Positions 47,015-57,538 are shown, counted from the stretch's first letter. The stretch: 64,000 nucleotides of DNA from an uncultured Pelagibacteraceae bacterium (GCA_902538525.1 CACBFA010000002.1:62001-126000); one strand, 5' to 3'. Notes: a model not told the origin generated them from the letters alone. Made by a program: numbers and translations.

Positions 47015-47818
47015 ATGAAAATTTTAAAAAACGTTTTTGAACTAAATAAGGCAGTAAAAAATTTCAAAAATGTTGGATTTGTGCCTACAATGGGGGGAAT
47101 TCATAAAGGCCACGTATCTTTAATAAAAATTTCACAAAAAAATAACAAAGAAACATTAGTAAGTATTTTTGTCAATCCAACACAATTTAATCAAAAAAAA
47201 GATTTTAAGAATTATCCTAGGAACATAAGAAAAGATATTTCAATATTAAAAAAACTCAAAGTAAATTATTTGTTCTTACCTGAGGTCAATGAAATATATA
47301 AAAATAGAATGAAAAATTTTAAACTTAATAAATCTGATAAAATTTTATGTGCTAAATATAGAAAAGGTCATTTTGAGGGTGTATTAAATGTAATGAATAG
47401 ATTGTTATCTATTATTAAATCTAAGCATGTTTATATGGGTGAAAAAGATTTTCAACAATACATGTTAATTAAAAGAATATTAGGTAAAAAATATAAAATA
47501 AATATTGTTGGTTGCCCTACAATTCGAGAAAATAATAAAATTGCTTTATCCACAAGAAACAAATTGTTAAATAAATTATCTTTAAAAAAAGCATCAAAAA
47601 TAGCAATCGATTTGGATAAGATTAAAAGGCTGTCACAAACTAATAAATTTGTAGATTTATCAAAATCCAAATATGAGCTTGAAAACAAATTTAAAATTAA
47701 AATTGATTATCTTGAATTTAGAGATGAGAAAAAAATGAAATTAGATAATTTTAAATCTAAATATAGACTATTTATTGCCTATCATATTAATGGAGTAAGA
47801 TTGATTGATAATTTTTGA
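47015..47818 (+). CDS. panC: pantoate--beta-alanine ligase
   Basis: 267 residues. It joins pantoate and beta-alanine with ATP to make pantothenate. VPTMGGIHKGHVSLI carries the HxGH nucleotide motif; VNPTQFNQKKDFKNYPR, RKGHFEGVLNVMNRLL, YMGEKDFQQYMLIKR and the KMSKS-like ALSTRNKLL are conserved. It is Lys-rich and slightly short. No panB or panD neighbours. Its stop abuts the mgtE stop. Confidence 0.93.
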   Translation: MKILKNVFELNKAVKNFKNVGFVPTMGGIHKGHVSLIKISQKNNKETLVSIFVNPTQFNQKKDFKNYPRNIRKDISILKKLKVNYLFLPEVNEIYKNRMKNFKLNKSDKILCAKYRKGHFEGVLNVMNRLLSIIKSKHVYMGEKDFQQYMLIKRILGKKYKINIVGCPTIRENNKIALSTRNKLLNKLSLKKASKIAIDLDKIKRLSQTNKFVDLSKSKYELENKFKIKIDYLEFRDEKKMKLDNFKSKYRLFIAYHINGVRLIDNF

Positions 47819-49192
47819 TTATAAAAAATAAGCTCCTACGCCTAAAAAGGATACAAATCCAATAACATCTGTTATTGTTGTAACAAATACACTTGAAGAA
47901 ATTGCAGGATCAATTTTCATTTTATTTAATGTTACAGGAACTAAAATACCAAAGAGACCAGCGACAATCATAGTCAAAATCATTGAAATTGAAATTATTA
48001 GAGAAAGCTGAATATCATTAAACCATAGTTGAACTATCAAAGAACTTATAACTGCAAAAATAACTCCATTTAAAATTCCAATATTAAATTCTTTAATAAT
48101 ATTATTCGTAAAATTATTTTTTGTTAAATCCTGTGTTGCTAAAGATCTTACTGTGACAGCTAAGGTTTGCATTCCAGCGTTACCACCCATTGATGCTACA
48201 ATTGGCATTAAAAAAGCTAATACTACCATTTGCTCAATAGTAGCACCAAATAGACTAATACAATATGTTGCTAGAAAAGCAGTAAATAAGTTTAATAACA
48301 ACCAATTAAATCTTCTTTTTGTTTTTGTTATTACTCCATCTGTTATTTCTTCATCACCTACCCCAGCTAATCTAAGTACGTCCTCTTCAGCTTCTTCTTT
48401 TAATACTGTTAGAACATCATCATAAGCTATCATCCCAACTAATTTTTCAGACTTATCAACTACAGCGGCTGAACTCAAATTATAATTTTCAAATAAATTA
48501 CCGACTTCCTCTCTATCCATATCAACTGGTATTAAAGTTTGAGATTCAGCCATTATAGACATCATTTTTGTGTCTCTTGGAGTTCTTAATACTCTTGATG
48601 AAGGAACTGTGCCGATGGGTTTGAATTCTTGATCAACTATAAATATTTCTAAAAATTCTTCAGGAAGTTCTTTATTCTCTCTTAGATAGTCTATCGTTTG
48701 TCCTACAGACCAATTACTTGGTATAGCAGTAAATTCACGCTGCATTAATCTAGCAGCAGAGTCTTCTGGATAACTTAAGCTTTCAAGTAATGCAAATCGG
48801 TCCTTTGGTGGTAATGAGCTAAGGATTGTATTTTTATCTTTTTCATCTACATTTTCTAAAATCTTAATTGCATCATCTGACTCTAAATTTTTTAGTATAT
48901 TTACTATTGAGTCAGATGATAAATAGGTAATCATCTCAGACTGAATTGACTCATTTAATTCAACAAAAACCTCAGGATCAACTTTGAAATTATTTAACTT
49001 TATTAAATTTTCTCTATCATTTTGACTTAAATGTTCAATTATATCAGCAGCATCCGCTGGATGCATAGCATTGAAGGAATTTGTAATAAATTCTGCATCA
49101 TTTGAGGCAATTTTATCTGTGACAACTTTAATGAATTCTTTATTAAATTCAAAATTAACTTTTTTATCTTTTATTTTTTTCACTATAGTCAT
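47819..49192 (-). CDS. mgtE: magnesium transporter MgtE
   Basis: 457 residues. N-terminal superhelical MgtE_N domain (MHPADAADIIEHLSQNDRENLIKL, about 45-145), two CBS repeats (about 150-270, with PVDMDREEVGNLFENYNLSSAAVVD), then five membrane segments (about 300-457) including the conserved MPIVASMGGNAGMQTLAVTVRSLA pore segment. Mg2+-gated channel of the inner membrane. It is monocistronic, diverging from lipB across 61 bases. Confidence 0.94.
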   Translation of the reverse strand: MTIVKKIKDKKVNFEFNKEFIKVVTDKIASNDAEFITNSFNAMHPADAADIIEHLSQNDRENLIKLNNFKVDPEVFVELNESIQSEMITYLSSDSIVNILKNLESDDAIKILENVDEKDKNTILSSLPPKDRFALLESLSYPEDSAARLMQREFTAIPSNWSVGQTIDYLRENKELPEEFLEIFIVDQEFKPIGTVPSSRVLRTPRDTKMMSIMAESQTLIPVDMDREEVGNLFENYNLSSAAVVDKSEKLVGMIAYDDVLTVLKEEAEEDVLRLAGVGDEEITDGVITKTKRRFNWLLLNLFTAFLATYCISLFGATIEQMVVLAFLMPIVASMGGNAGMQTLAVTVRSLATQDLTKNNFTNNIIKEFNIGILNGVIFAVISSLIVQLWFNDIQLSLIISISMILTMIVAGLFGILVPVTLNKMKIDPAISSSVFVTTITDVIGFVSFLGVGAYFL

Positions 49193-49253
49193 AAAATTTA
49201 CCTATAATTTAGTTGGCACTATTAATACAAAATAGAAATAATACAAATTTATA

Positions 49254-49877
49254 ATGACAATAGAGATCAAAAAGTCAGTAAAACCAATAAAATATAAATC
49301 TGCAATAGATATACTTGAAGATAGATTGGAGCAAATCAAAGTAAATAAAAATAAAGAATTTATTTGGATACTTGAACATGAAGAGATTTATACTGGAGGA
49401 ACAAGTTATAACGATAATGAAATTTTAGATAAATCCATAAACTTTATTAAAACGAATAGAGGAGGAAAAATAACATATCATGGTCCTGGTCAATTAGTTT
49501 TTTATTTTGTGATTGACTTGAACAAAAGAGGTAAGAATATAAAAAAAATTATAACTGCAATCGAAAAGACAATTATAGATACTTTAAAAAAATACGATAT
49601 AAAATGTTTTGCTGACAGAAAAAATATTGGAATTTGGTTTAAGCAAAAATCTGGTAATATAGATAAAATTGCTGCAATAGGCATAAAAGTAAAGAAATGG
49701 ATTGCTTATCACGGTTTTGCATTAAACATATCTAATGATCTTAATGTATATAAGAAGATAGTTCCCTGTGGGATCAGAGATAGAGGAGTTTCAAATTTAA
49801 ATAAGATTAAAAAACAAAATTATAAAAATATTGAGAATGATTTAATAAATAATTTTTTATCAAATATTAAAAATTAA
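49254..49877 (+). CDS. lipB: octanoyl-ACP:protein octanoyltransferase LipB
   Basis: 207 residues. It transfers octanoyl from ACP to lipoyl domains. [19 protein letters not shown], the Lys-containing [21 protein letters not shown] and the catalytic Cys in [13 protein letters not shown] match LipB. Its 3' end overlaps the convergent pseudouridine synthase gene by 11 bases. LipA is not in the window. Confidence 0.94.
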   Translation: MTIEIKKSVKPIKYKSAIDILEDRLEQIKVNKNKEFIWILEHEEIYTGGTSYNDNEILDKSINFIKTNRGGKITYHGPGQLVFYFVIDLNKRGKNIKKIITAIEKTIIDTLKKYDIKCFADRKNIGIWFKQKSGNIDKIAAIGIKVKKWIAYHGFALNISNDLNVYKKIVPCGIRDRGVSNLNKIKKQNYKNIENDLINNFLSNIKN

Positions 49878-50775
49878 GTCTTTTTGTTTTCAACATATTT
49901 CTAAAATAATTTGGAGGAGTAGCTCTAAATGTGTATTTTTTCTCATTTATTTTAAATTTTATCTCATATGAATGTAACATTAAATTTTTATTATTCATTT
50001 TTGAATTACTTGTGGAATTATATTTTTTATCACCAATAATTGAATTTCCTAAATTGAATAATTGTTTTCTTAATTGGTGTTTTCTTCCTGTAATTGGATT
50101 TAGTTGAATAAAAGTTGCATTATTATTCTTATCTAGTATTTCATATTTAGTTTCAGCTTTTTCAACAATTTTTTTTTTATTATCAAATCTTATTAAATCA
50201 TCTTTTAACATCCCTTTGTCAGTTAAAATTAATTCACCATTACATATTGCTAAATAAGTTTTGTAAACTTTTCTTAACCTAAAAAGTGAAGTAAGCAGTT
50301 GAGCTGTTTCTCTATTTTTGGCAATTATAAAAACACCTGATGTATCCTTATCTAATCTGTGAACAGAAAATGGTTTATCATCTCTAAATAACTTACTTTT
50401 TGTAAATATATCAATTATATTTTTTTTTGATTTTGTACCACCCTGAACCGAAATTCCTGCTTGTTTATTTAAAACAACAAAATTGTCATTATTTTCAATA
50501 ATTAAATCCTCATTTTCTTTTATAATTTCATTGCTTGGTATAAATTTTTCTTTTTTTTGCTTTATAATTTTTTTAAATTCAAAGTTATACAATTCAATTT
50601 TATCGTTAAATTGGATTTTTTTTGAACTTTTAATTTTTTTTTTATTTAACTTAATCCTTCCGTTTCTTAGGTTTTTTTCAATTAAACTTTGGGGAATTTG
50701 ACCAAAATGATTTCTTAAATATCTATCAATACGCATACCATTGAACGTCTTATCAACGTTTAATAGTTTTTTCAT
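49867..50775 (-). CDS. RluC/RluD-family ribosomal large subunit pseudouridine synthase
   Basis: 302 residues. An N-terminal S4 RNA-binding domain ([31 protein letters not shown], about 14-45) is followed by the RluA-type catalytic domain with Asp in [33 protein letters not shown] and [10 protein letters not shown]. The S4 plus HRLDKDTSG arrangement fits RluC, acting on 23S rRNA, but RluD cannot be excluded. It follows rplQ by 10 bases at the downstream end of the ribosomal cluster. Confidence 0.87.
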   Translation of the reverse strand: MKKLLNVDKTFNGMRIDRYLRNHFGQIPQSLIEKNLRNGRIKLNKKKIKSSKKIQFNDKIELYNFEFKKIIKQKKEKFIPSNEIIKENEDLIIENNDNFVVLNKQAGISVQGGTKSKKNIIDIFTKSKLFRDDKPFSVHRLDKDTSGVFIIAKNRETAQLLTSLFRLRKVYKTYLAICNGELILTDKGMLKDDLIRFDNKKKIVEKAETKYEILDKNNNATFIQLNPITGRKHQLRKQLFNLGNSIIGDKKYNSTSNSKMNNKNLMLHSYEIKFKINEKKYTFRATPPNYFRNMLKTKRLNF

Positions 50776-50785
50776 TTATTTAAAT

Positions 50786-51226
50786 TTAGGCTGTTACTTC
50801 TTTTGGAGATTCTTTTTTTTGGTCTTTAGATGGATCTTTCTTCTTTTTATCAACTCTTTTAGCTTCAACATCTCTATCAACAAACTCAATTACAGCCATA
50901 GGAGCATTATCGCCATATCTAAATCCAGCCTTAATAATTCTTGTATATCCACCTTTTCTATTTTCATATCTTTTAGAAAGAGTTTTTTTTACTTTATTTG
51001 TAGATTTTACGTCTTGCAGCTTTGAGATCAAAGTTTTAGTATTAGATAACGTATCACTCTTACCTAATGTAATAATTTTGTCTGCTTGAGGCTTTAACAC
51101 TTTTGCTTTTGGTAAAGTAGTTGTAATTTGCTCATATTTTATTAAAGAATTTAGCATGTTTTTTATTAAAGCTTTTCTATGTTCTGAAGTTCTGTTGAGC
51201 TTTTTATAGCCCATTTTATGTCTCAT
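50786..51226 (-). CDS. rplQ: 50S ribosomal protein L17
   Basis: 146 residues. [25 protein letters not shown] start, [10 protein letters not shown], and [32 protein letters not shown] are diagnostic. A charged tail of about 28 residues rich in Lys follows the conserved core. It shares one base with rpoA in the rpsM-rpsK-rpoA-rplQ group. Confidence 0.95.
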   Translation of the reverse strand: MRHKMGYKKLNRTSEHRKALIKNMLNSLIKYEQITTTLPKAKVLKPQADKIITLGKSDTLSNTKTLISKLQDVKSTNKVKKTLSKRYENRKGGYTRIIKAGFRYGDNAPMAVIEFVDRDVEAKRVDKKKKDPSKDQKKESPKEVTA

Positions 51227-52254
51227 TAGATAGCTTCCTCAAGTTTTTTTGACAATTCGGCAATATTATCTGGCGGCCAATTTGGTATTTCCATTCCTAA
51301 ATACAAAGACATTCCGGTTAAGACCTCTTTAATCTCATTCAATGATTTTCTACCAAAATTTGGGGTTCTTAGCATCTCTCCCTCCGATTTTTGGACTAGA
51401 TCTCCGATATAAATAATATTATCATTTTTTAAACAATTCATTGATCTCACAGAAAGTTCCAATTCATCAACTTTTCTCAATAAATTTTTATTAAATTCAG
51501 GTTCAGAAGGTTGCTCTTTAACTATTACCTCCTGAGGTTCGTCAAAATTCACAAACATACCAAGTTGATCTTGGAAGATTCTAGCTGAGTATGCAACTGC
51601 ATCCTCTGCTGAAATTGATCCATTTGTCTCAACCTCCATTGTCAATTTATCATAATCTAAAGCTTTTCCCTCTCTAGCTGTACTGACTGAGTATGATACT
51701 TTTTTAACTGGGCTAAATAATGAGTCTATTGCTATTAAACCTAAAGGAGGCTCTTCTGGTTTATTAAGTTCAGCAGATACATAGCCCTTTCCTGTTCCTA
51801 CAGTCATTTCCATGTGAAATTTTGTATTTTCGTCTAAATTACAAATTACTAAATCTGGATTTAAAATTTCTATATCTGCAACAGGTATAATATTTGAAGC
51901 TTTAATTTCACCTGGTCCTTTTACATCTAAAACTAATTTTTTTTGCACATCAGATGAGCTCTTTAACGCCAATGATTTAACGTTTAAAACTATATCAGTA
52001 ACATCTTCACGAACACCTTTGATAGATGTGAATTCGTGGAGTACACCATCAATTTGAATTGAAGTGACTGCTGTACCTCTTATTGAAGACAATAATATTC
52101 TTCTTAAAGAATTGCCAAGTGTCAAACCGTAACCTTTTTCTAAAGGTTCGGCAATTATTTTTGCGAATGATTTATCATCACTCAGTTGAACATCTAACTT
52201 AGTTGGTTTTATAAGTGATTTCCAATTTTTTGTATTTACTTCGGTTTGCTCCAT
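51226..52254 (-). CDS. rpoA: DNA-directed RNA polymerase alpha subunit
   Basis: 342 residues. N-terminal assembly domain ([51 protein letters not shown]), an acidic linker, and a C-terminal domain ([48 protein letters not shown]) that binds UP elements and activators. Full length. It shares single bases with rpsK and rplQ. Confidence 0.97.
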   Translation of the reverse strand: MEQTEVNTKNWKSLIKPTKLDVQLSDDKSFAKIIAEPLEKGYGLTLGNSLRRILLSSIRGTAVTSIQIDGVLHEFTSIKGVREDVTDIVLNVKSLALKSSSDVQKKLVLDVKGPGEIKASNIIPVADIEILNPDLVICNLDENTKFHMEMTVGTGKGYVSAELNKPEEPPLGLIAIDSLFSPVKKVSYSVSTAREGKALDYDKLTMEVETNGSISAEDAVAYSARIFQDQLGMFVNFDEPQEVIVKEQPSEPEFNKNLLRKVDELELSVRSMNCLKNDNIIYIGDLVQKSEGEMLRTPNFGRKSLNEIKEVLTGMSLYLGMEIPNWPPDNIAELSKKLEEAI

Positions 52255-52691
52255 TAAACTCTCCTTTTTTTTGGTGGTCTAGTTCCATTATGTGGCATTG
52301 GTGTAGTATCTTTTATAGATATAATTTTAAAACCTCTTGCTTGTAAGGCTCTTAATGCAGTCTCTCTACCTGAGCCTGGTCCTTTTACTTCCACAGATAA
52401 AATTTTCATTCCGACTTCTAAAGCTTTAACCGCGGCAGAATCTGCAGCAACTTGTGCTGCATAAGGGGTAGATTTTCTTGAACCCTTAAACCCTTTCTGG
52501 CCAGCTGAAGCCCAAGAAACTACATTGCCATTTGTATCTGCAATTGAAACAATTGTATTATTAAAAGTTGATTGCACATACGCAATTCCATTTAAAATAT
52601 TTTTTTTGCCTTTTTTCTTTTTTGAATAAGAACTTTTTTTAGATTTTGTGGTTAAATTCTGGTCTTTATTTTCAGTTGTATCTTTTTTCAT
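52254..52691 (-). CDS. rpsK: 30S ribosomal protein S11
   Basis: 145 residues. A Lys/Ser-rich N-terminal extension of about 30 residues precedes the core [67 protein letters not shown] and the [18 protein letters not shown] end. It forms the 30S platform near the mRNA exit. It shares one base with rpsM and with rpoA. Confidence 0.96.
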   Translation of the reverse strand: MKKDTTENKDQNLTTKSKKSSYSKKKKGKKNILNGIAYVQSTFNNTIVSIADTNGNVVSWASAGQKGFKGSRKSTPYAAQVAADSAAVKALEVGMKILSVEVKGPGSGRETALRALQARGFKIISIKDTTPMPHNGTRPPKKRRV

Positions 52692-53074
52692 TATTTTTTA
52701 AGTGGTGTTAATTTTTTTCCAGCAATTGCGATTGCTTTACCTTTTCTAGTTCTAGAGTTACATCTAGTTCTTTGTCCCCTTACAGGTAATTTTTTTCGGT
52801 GTCTAGAACCTCTATATGTTGCTAGATCTATCAGTCTTTTTATACTTAATGAAGTTTCTCTTCTTAAATCGCCCTCGACAGTAAATTTTTGATCAATATA
52901 TTCTCTTATTTTCAAAATCTGATCATCTGTTAATTCATTAACTCTTTTTGATTTTGGTATTTCCAATGCAGTACATATTTGATTGGAAAATTTATTTCCA
53001 ATTCCATAAATATAAGTAAGTCCGACATGAACTAATTTATTTTGTGGTATGTTTACACCTGCAATACGAGCCAT
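52691..53074 (-). CDS. rpsM: 30S ribosomal protein S13
   Basis: 127 residues. [26 protein letters not shown] at the start, [34 protein letters not shown] in the core, basic C-terminal tail reaching the P-site tRNA. It is preceded by a 54-base gap with a good promoter (53097-53124), so it starts the rpsM-rpsK-rpoA-rplQ unit. Confidence 0.96.
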   Translation of the reverse strand: MARIAGVNIPQNKLVHVGLTYIYGIGNKFSNQICTALEIPKSKRVNELTDDQILKIREYIDQKFTVEGDLRRETSLSIKRLIDLATYRGSRHRKKLPVRGQRTRCNSRTRKGKAIAIAGKKLTPLKK

Positions 53075-53096
53075 AATTTTGTGATAAATTGTGCCT

Positions 53097-53124
53097 TTTA
53101 TATAAGAAGATAAATCAAAGTCAA
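53097..53124 (-). promoter_or_regulatory. promoter for rpsM-rpsK-rpoA-rplQ
   Basis: On the minus strand TTGACT (complement of 53119-53124), a 16-base spacer and TATAAA (complement of 53097-53102) match the sigma-70 consensus at 5 of 6 bases each. It lies entirely in the adk-rpsM gap. Initiation near 53090 would give a leader of about 16 bases before the rpsM ATG. Confidence 0.6.
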
Positions 53125-53128
53125 CGAC

Positions 53129-53692
53129 TTAAACATTGATAAAATCATCTATTTTACTTGTAATTTGAGCAATTTCCATAGATCCGTCTATTTCATTAAA
53201 ATTTGAATTTTTTGAATAATAATCCAGTACAGGCTTCGTTGTATCAATATATTTATCATATCTTTTGAGAATAGTATCCAAATCATCATCAGATCTTTCT
53301 TCCATAATTTTTCTTTTTTCAATTCTTTTAATTATTGTTTCCTTATTAACATTTAAAAAAAAAATTAAATCTATTTTTTGATTAGAATTTTTTAACAATG
53401 TGTCTAAATATTTTGCTTGATTTATAGATCTAGGATACCCGTCAAAAATTAATTTTTCTCTTTTTTTTGGATCAAAAACATGAAATTTTAAAAGAGTATT
53501 TACTATTTCATCACTAACAAACTTGCCTTCATTCATATTGTTTATTATCTTTTTTCCTATTTCAGTATCTTTTTTAATTTCCTCTCTTAAAATATCACCT
53601 GTGGATATTTGAAATCCGTTTAATTTTTTTACTAAGTGTTTAGCTTGAGTACCTTTGCCAGCGCCTGGAGGTCCAAACAAAATTATATTCAC
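53129..53692 (-). CDS. adk: adenylate kinase
   Basis: 187 residues, the short-LID form. P-loop GPPGAGKGTQAKHLVKK at residues 7-23, then STGDILREEI, IFDGYPRSINQAKYLD and the short LID with ERSDDDLDTILKRYD. It interconverts ATP plus AMP with ADP. It starts one base upstream of secY's stop boundary, the normal secY-adk order. Confidence 0.95.
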   Translation of the reverse strand: MNIILFGPPGAGKGTQAKHLVKKLNGFQISTGDILREEIKKDTEIGKKIINNMNEGKFVSDEIVNTLLKFHVFDPKKREKLIFDGYPRSINQAKYLDTLLKNSNQKIDLIFFLNVNKETIIKRIEKRKIMEERSDDDLDTILKRYDKYIDTTKPVLDYYSKNSNFNEIDGSMEIAQITSKIDDFINV

Positions 53693-54973
53693 TTACCTAC
53701 CAAATTTTGTTTTTTTTATAAGTTGCTCATATTGAGAACTCATCATCCTAGTTTGAATTTGTGTAACAGTATCAATTGCAACAACAACAACAATTAACAC
53801 TGAAGCACCTCCCAAATAAAATGGTATAGGATAATTTGCAATTAGAAATTCAGGCATTAAACAAACAAGAGCAAGATACAATGCACCAATTGTTGTTAAT
53901 CTTGTGAGTATTGTGTCTATATATATTGCAGTACTTTCTCCAGGCCTTATACCTGGAATAAATCCACCATATTTTCTTAAGTTTTCTGCCGTTTCAGTAG
54001 GATTAAAAGTTATAGAAGTATAAAAAAAAGTAAAAAATATTATTCCTGATGCATATAGCAACATATATAAAGGTTGTCCTTGAGAAAAATATGATGAAAT
54101 GTTTAAGAATGTTTCATTTTGAGAAACATTAAAGTTTGAGAATGTTACTGGTAACAATAATAATGCTGAAGCAAAGATTGCAGGTATTACACCTGCAGAA
54201 TTAATTTTTAAAGGTAAATGTGAAGAATCTCCTCCATACATTTTGTTACCCATTTGTCTTTTAGGATAATTTATAAGAATTTTTCTTAATGCTCTTTCCA
54301 TAAATACTATAAACACTATTGTAGCAACAAGTAGTAGAAATATAAAAATTATCATTACAGTTGAAATTGCTCCAGTTCTTCCTAGTTCAAATGTTGTTAC
54401 CAACGCTCTAGGGATCTCAGCAACAATTCCTGAAAAAATTATTAATGAAATACCATTACCAATTCCTCTTTGTGTTATTTGTTCGCCGAGCCACATTAAA
54501 AATATAGTTCCAGCAACAATTGTTGTAACAGTTGAAATTTTAAAAAATATTCCCGGATTTATAACTAGATCTGCTGAGGACTCCAATCCAACTGCTAATC
54601 CATATCCTTGTATAGTTGCTAATAAAACAGTTCCATATCTTGTTATTTGAGTAATTTTTTGTCTTCCTACTTCACCTTGAGCTTTTAAATTTTTAAAATA
54701 TTCCGAAACTCCAGTAAGTAATTGGACTATAATTGAAGATGATATATATGGCATTATTCCAAGAGCAAAAATTGCCATTCTACTTACAGCACCCCCTGCG
54801 AAAACATTGAACATTCCCAATAAACCTTTTTGATTTCCCTCCATCATTATTTGAAGTTGTTCGGGGTCAATTCCTGGAAGAGGAACAAAAGTACCTAATC
54901 TATAAACAGCAAGGATAAAAAGTGTAAATAGTATTCTATTTCTTAAATCGTTAGATTGTGTTGAGGCACTCAT
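53693..54973 (-). CDS. secY: preprotein translocase subunit SecY
   Basis: 426 residues with ten membrane segments. Conserved: RILFTLFILAVYRLGTFVPLPGID, ALGIMPYISSSIIVQLL, QRGIGNGISLIIF, LPLKINSAGVIPAIFASALLLLP and GGFIPGIRPGESTAIYID. Core channel of the Sec translocon. It shares one base with rplO and is immediately followed by adk. Confidence 0.97.
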   Translation of the reverse strand: MSASTQSNDLRNRILFTLFILAVYRLGTFVPLPGIDPEQLQIMMEGNQKGLLGMFNVFAGGAVSRMAIFALGIMPYISSSIIVQLLTGVSEYFKNLKAQGEVGRQKITQITRYGTVLLATIQGYGLAVGLESSADLVINPGIFFKISTVTTIVAGTIFLMWLGEQITQRGIGNGISLIIFSGIVAEIPRALVTTFELGRTGAISTVMIIFIFLLLVATIVFIVFMERALRKILINYPKRQMGNKMYGGDSSHLPLKINSAGVIPAIFASALLLLPVTFSNFNVSQNETFLNISSYFSQGQPLYMLLYASGIIFFTFFYTSITFNPTETAENLRKYGGFIPGIRPGESTAIYIDTILTRLTTIGALYLALVCLMPEFLIANYPIPFYLGGASVLIVVVVAIDTVTQIQTRMMSSQYEQLIKKTKFGR

Positions 54974-55440
54974 TATTTCACTTGATTTTTAATAGTAATT
55001 TGTCCACCAGCTTTTTCAATCTTCTCTTTAGCGTTCTTTGAAGAATAATCTACTTCAATATCAATTTTAGAATTCAAATCACCATTTGATAATATTTTAA
55101 ATTTACTAATTGATTTTCTAAACAATTTAGATTTTTTAAATGTATTAATATTTATTTTTGCATCCGCACTAATTTTTTTAGTATCAATCAATTTTTGTAA
55201 ATCACTAAGATTTATTATAGCTACACCCTTCTTGCTAGCTATAGGGTTAAATCCTCTTTTAGGAAGTCTTCTGTATAATGGCATTTGACCACCCTCAAAA
55301 CTCTTAATGGCTACACCAGATCTTGATTTTTGTCCTTTCACTCCTCTACCAGAAGTTTTTCCTTTACCAGAACCTATGCCTCTTCCAACTCGAATTTTTT
55401 TTGTTTTAATATTTTTTAATGTATTTAAAGATGTCATCAT
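54973..55440 (-). CDS. rplO: 50S ribosomal protein L15
   Basis: 155 residues. The Gly/Lys/Arg-rich N-terminus RVGRGIGSGKGKTSGRGVKGQKSRSG and FEGGQMPLYRRLPKRGF are diagnostic. The C-terminal part ends AGGQITIKNQVK. It overlaps rpsE by ATGA; rpmD (L30), which usually sits between them, is absent. Confidence 0.95.
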   Translation of the reverse strand: MMTSLNTLKNIKTKKIRVGRGIGSGKGKTSGRGVKGQKSRSGVAIKSFEGGQMPLYRRLPKRGFNPIASKKGVAIINLSDLQKLIDTKKISADAKININTFKKSKLFRKSISKFKILSNGDLNSKIDIEVDYSSKNAKEKIEKAGGQITIKNQVK

Positions 55441-55937
55441 CCTCTTTTTTCAATTATCTCTGATATTTTTTTATTTCTTAAATTTGATATATTTTTTGGT
55501 GAATTTTGTTTTGATAAAGCTTTTATACATGCCCTTATTACATTATGTGGATTTGCTGTTCCTAAAGATTTAGCTACAATATCTTTTATTCCTAGAACTT
55601 CGCATACAGCCCTAACTGGACCACCTGCAATAATACCAGTCCCTTTGGGTGCAGATCTTAGCTTAATTTTTCCAGCTCCATCTTTTCCATAAATATCGTG
55701 ATGTATTGTTCTTCCATCTCTTAAAGGTATCTGAATTAATTTCCGTCTGGCTAGTTCGTTTGCTTTTTTGATTGCATCAGGTACTTGTTTTGCTTTCGCA
55801 TGTGCAATTCCAATTTTTCCATTTTGATTTCCCACAACAACAAGTGCAGAAAAACCAAACCTTCTTCCACCTTTCACAACTTTTGTGATTCTATTTATAT
55901 GAACTAATTTTTCAACAAATTCTGTATTTTTTTCCAT
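55437..55937 (-). CDS. rpsE: 30S ribosomal protein S5
   Basis: 166 residues. VHINRITKVVKGGRRFGFSALVVVGNQNGKIG, then LRSAPKGTGIIAGGPVRAVCEVLGI and KSLGTANPHNVIRACIKAL. Involved in decoding fidelity and mRNA unwinding at the entry channel. It lies 3 bases after rplR and overlaps rplO by four. Confidence 0.96.
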   Translation of the reverse strand: MEKNTEFVEKLVHINRITKVVKGGRRFGFSALVVVGNQNGKIGIAHAKAKQVPDAIKKANELARRKLIQIPLRDGRTIHHDIYGKDGAGKIKLRSAPKGTGIIAGGPVRAVCEVLGIKDIVAKSLGTANPHNVIRACIKALSKQNSPKNISNLRNKKISEIIEKRG

Positions 55938-55940
55938 AAT

Positions 55941-56291
55941 TTAAAATTCCATTCCATTTTTTCTTAATGTTTCAGCAAAAATTTTAACCCTACCATGATA
56001 TTTATAAATTCCTCTATCAAAGTAAATTTTTTTAATATTTTTTTCATTTGCTTTCTTTGCCAGCATTTCAGCAACAATAGTTGATAGTTCAGATTTATTT
56101 TTTTTTTGCCCTTTAATTTCTTTATCAATTGATGAGGCGGAAACTAAGGTAATATTTTTAACATCATCTATTATTTGAGCGCTTATATTTTTCGTAGATC
56201 TTGAAACACTTAATCTGTATCTATCTTTTGATACACTTTTAAGTTTTTTTCTTATTCTAAATTTTTTTCTTTCTGTTGTATTTAATCTCAT
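55941..56291 (-). CDS. rplR: 50S ribosomal protein L18
   Basis: 116 residues. [36 protein letters not shown] and [29 protein letters not shown] are the L18 signature. 5S rRNA-binding protein. It shares one base with rplF. Confidence 0.95.
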   Translation of the reverse strand: MRLNTTERKKFRIRKKLKSVSKDRYRLSVSRSTKNISAQIIDDVKNITLVSASSIDKEIKGQKKNKSELSTIVAEMLAKKANEKNIKKIYFDRGIYKYHGRVKIFAETLRKNGMEF

Positions 56292-56830
56292 TATTTTTTC
56301 TTACCTTCTTTTCTTAAAATATATTGACCCTTTTCCTTTATACCTTTTCCTTTGTAAGGCTCGGGTGGCCTAATACTTTTGATTTGAGAAGCAACCATAC
56401 CAACTTGTTGTTTATTTGATCCACTTATTTTTAATGTTGTTTGTTTTTCGACAGCTATTTTAATACCTTCTGGAATATCGTAATTAATGTCGTGACTAAA
56501 CCCTAGCTGCATATTTAAAATATTTCCTTTAAGAGCGGCTCTAAAACCAACTCCAGTAAGTTCAAGTATTTTTTCATAACCGCTACTTGCACCAATAATG
56601 GCATTATTAAGTAAGCTTCTATTCATTCCCCATAATCTTTTAGATGTATCATCAAGTTTTTTTGGTTTTATAGATACGTCTTTACCTTCTGTAATATTAA
56701 GTTCAAACATTTCTAAATCTAATTTAATTGATTGCTTGCCTAATGGTCCTTCAACATTAACTGTGCTGCCAGTTAATAAAACTTTTACTTTTTCTGGTAT
56801 GGGTATGTTTATTTTTCCTATTTTAGACAT
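56291..56830 (-). CDS. rplF: 50S ribosomal protein L6
   Basis: 179 residues with the two L6 domains. [17 protein letters not shown] at the start, [23 protein letters not shown] in the middle and [26 protein letters not shown] at the end. It shares single bases with rpsH and rplR. Confidence 0.96.
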   Translation of the reverse strand: MSKIGKINIPIPEKVKVLLTGSTVNVEGPLGKQSIKLDLEMFELNITEGKDVSIKPKKLDDTSKRLWGMNRSLLNNAIIGASSGYEKILELTGVGFRAALKGNILNMQLGFSHDINYDIPEGIKIAVEKQTTLKISGSNKQQVGMVASQIKSIRPPEPYKGKGIKEKGQYILRKEGKKK

Positions 56831-57222
56831 TAAAATACCTTACAAATAATTTCACCACCAAGTTTTTTCTTTCTTGCATCGATATCTGTCATTACACCTT
56901 GTGGAGTAGATATTATAGCTATACCAAGACCATTATTAATTTTTGGAAGACTACTTGCGCTAGAAAATATTCTTCTCCCTGGTTTGGAAATTCTTTCAAT
57001 AGTATTTATAACTGGATTTCCAGAATTATATTTTAAATTAATTTCAATTAAAGGTTTTTTTTCATCATTGATTTTATAATCTATAATATAGCCTTCAGAT
57101 TTTAACACATCAGCAATTTTGGCTTTAAATTTTGATGATGGTAATGAAACTTTTCTATGATTTCTCACTTGAGCATTTTTAATTCTTGCTAACATATCTC
57201 CAATTGGATCACTTAAACTCAT
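56830..57222 (-). CDS. rpsH: 30S ribosomal protein S8
   Basis: 130 residues. MSLSDPIGDMLARIKNAQ start and LGIAIISTPQGVMTDIDARKKKLGGEIICKVF end are diagnostic. Central-domain 16S rRNA binder and, in E. coli, translational repressor of the spc operon; I do not see an obvious target structure near rplE here. It is 10 bases after rpsN. Confidence 0.96.
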   Translation of the reverse strand: MSLSDPIGDMLARIKNAQVRNHRKVSLPSSKFKAKIADVLKSEGYIIDYKINDEKKPLIEINLKYNSGNPVINTIERISKPGRRIFSSASSLPKINNGLGIAIISTPQGVMTDIDARKKKLGGEIICKVF

Positions 57223-57232
57223 ATTTTCCTTT

Positions 57233-57538
57233 CTACCAACTCGATTTTACCATTCCAGGAATTTTACCTTCTAAACCAAGTTGTCGAAGGGCTATTCTTG
57301 AAATTTTTAATTTTCTATATACTCCATGTGGTCTGCCTGTAATTTGACATCTATTCATAACTCTAATTTTTGCAGAATTTCGTGGTAATTTTGACAATTT
57401 TTGTTGAGCTTTAAATCTTTCTTCTAGAGATAATTTTTTATCCATTATTATTTTTTTTAACTTCATTCTTTTTTTATAAAATTTATCTGATAATTTTATT
57501 CTCTTATTGTTCTTGTTAATTGCACTCAATTTAGCCAT
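57233..57538 (-). CDS. rpsN: 30S ribosomal protein S14
   Basis: 101 residues, the zinc-free long form. [49 protein letters not shown] at the C-terminus is the family core (the zinc CxxC pairs are absent). It shares one base with rplE. Confidence 0.95.
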   Translation of the reverse strand: MAKLSAINKNNKRIKLSDKFYKKRMKLKKIIMDKKLSLEERFKAQQKLSKLPRNSAKIRVMNRCQITGRPHGVYRKLKISRIALRQLGLEGKIPGMVKSSW

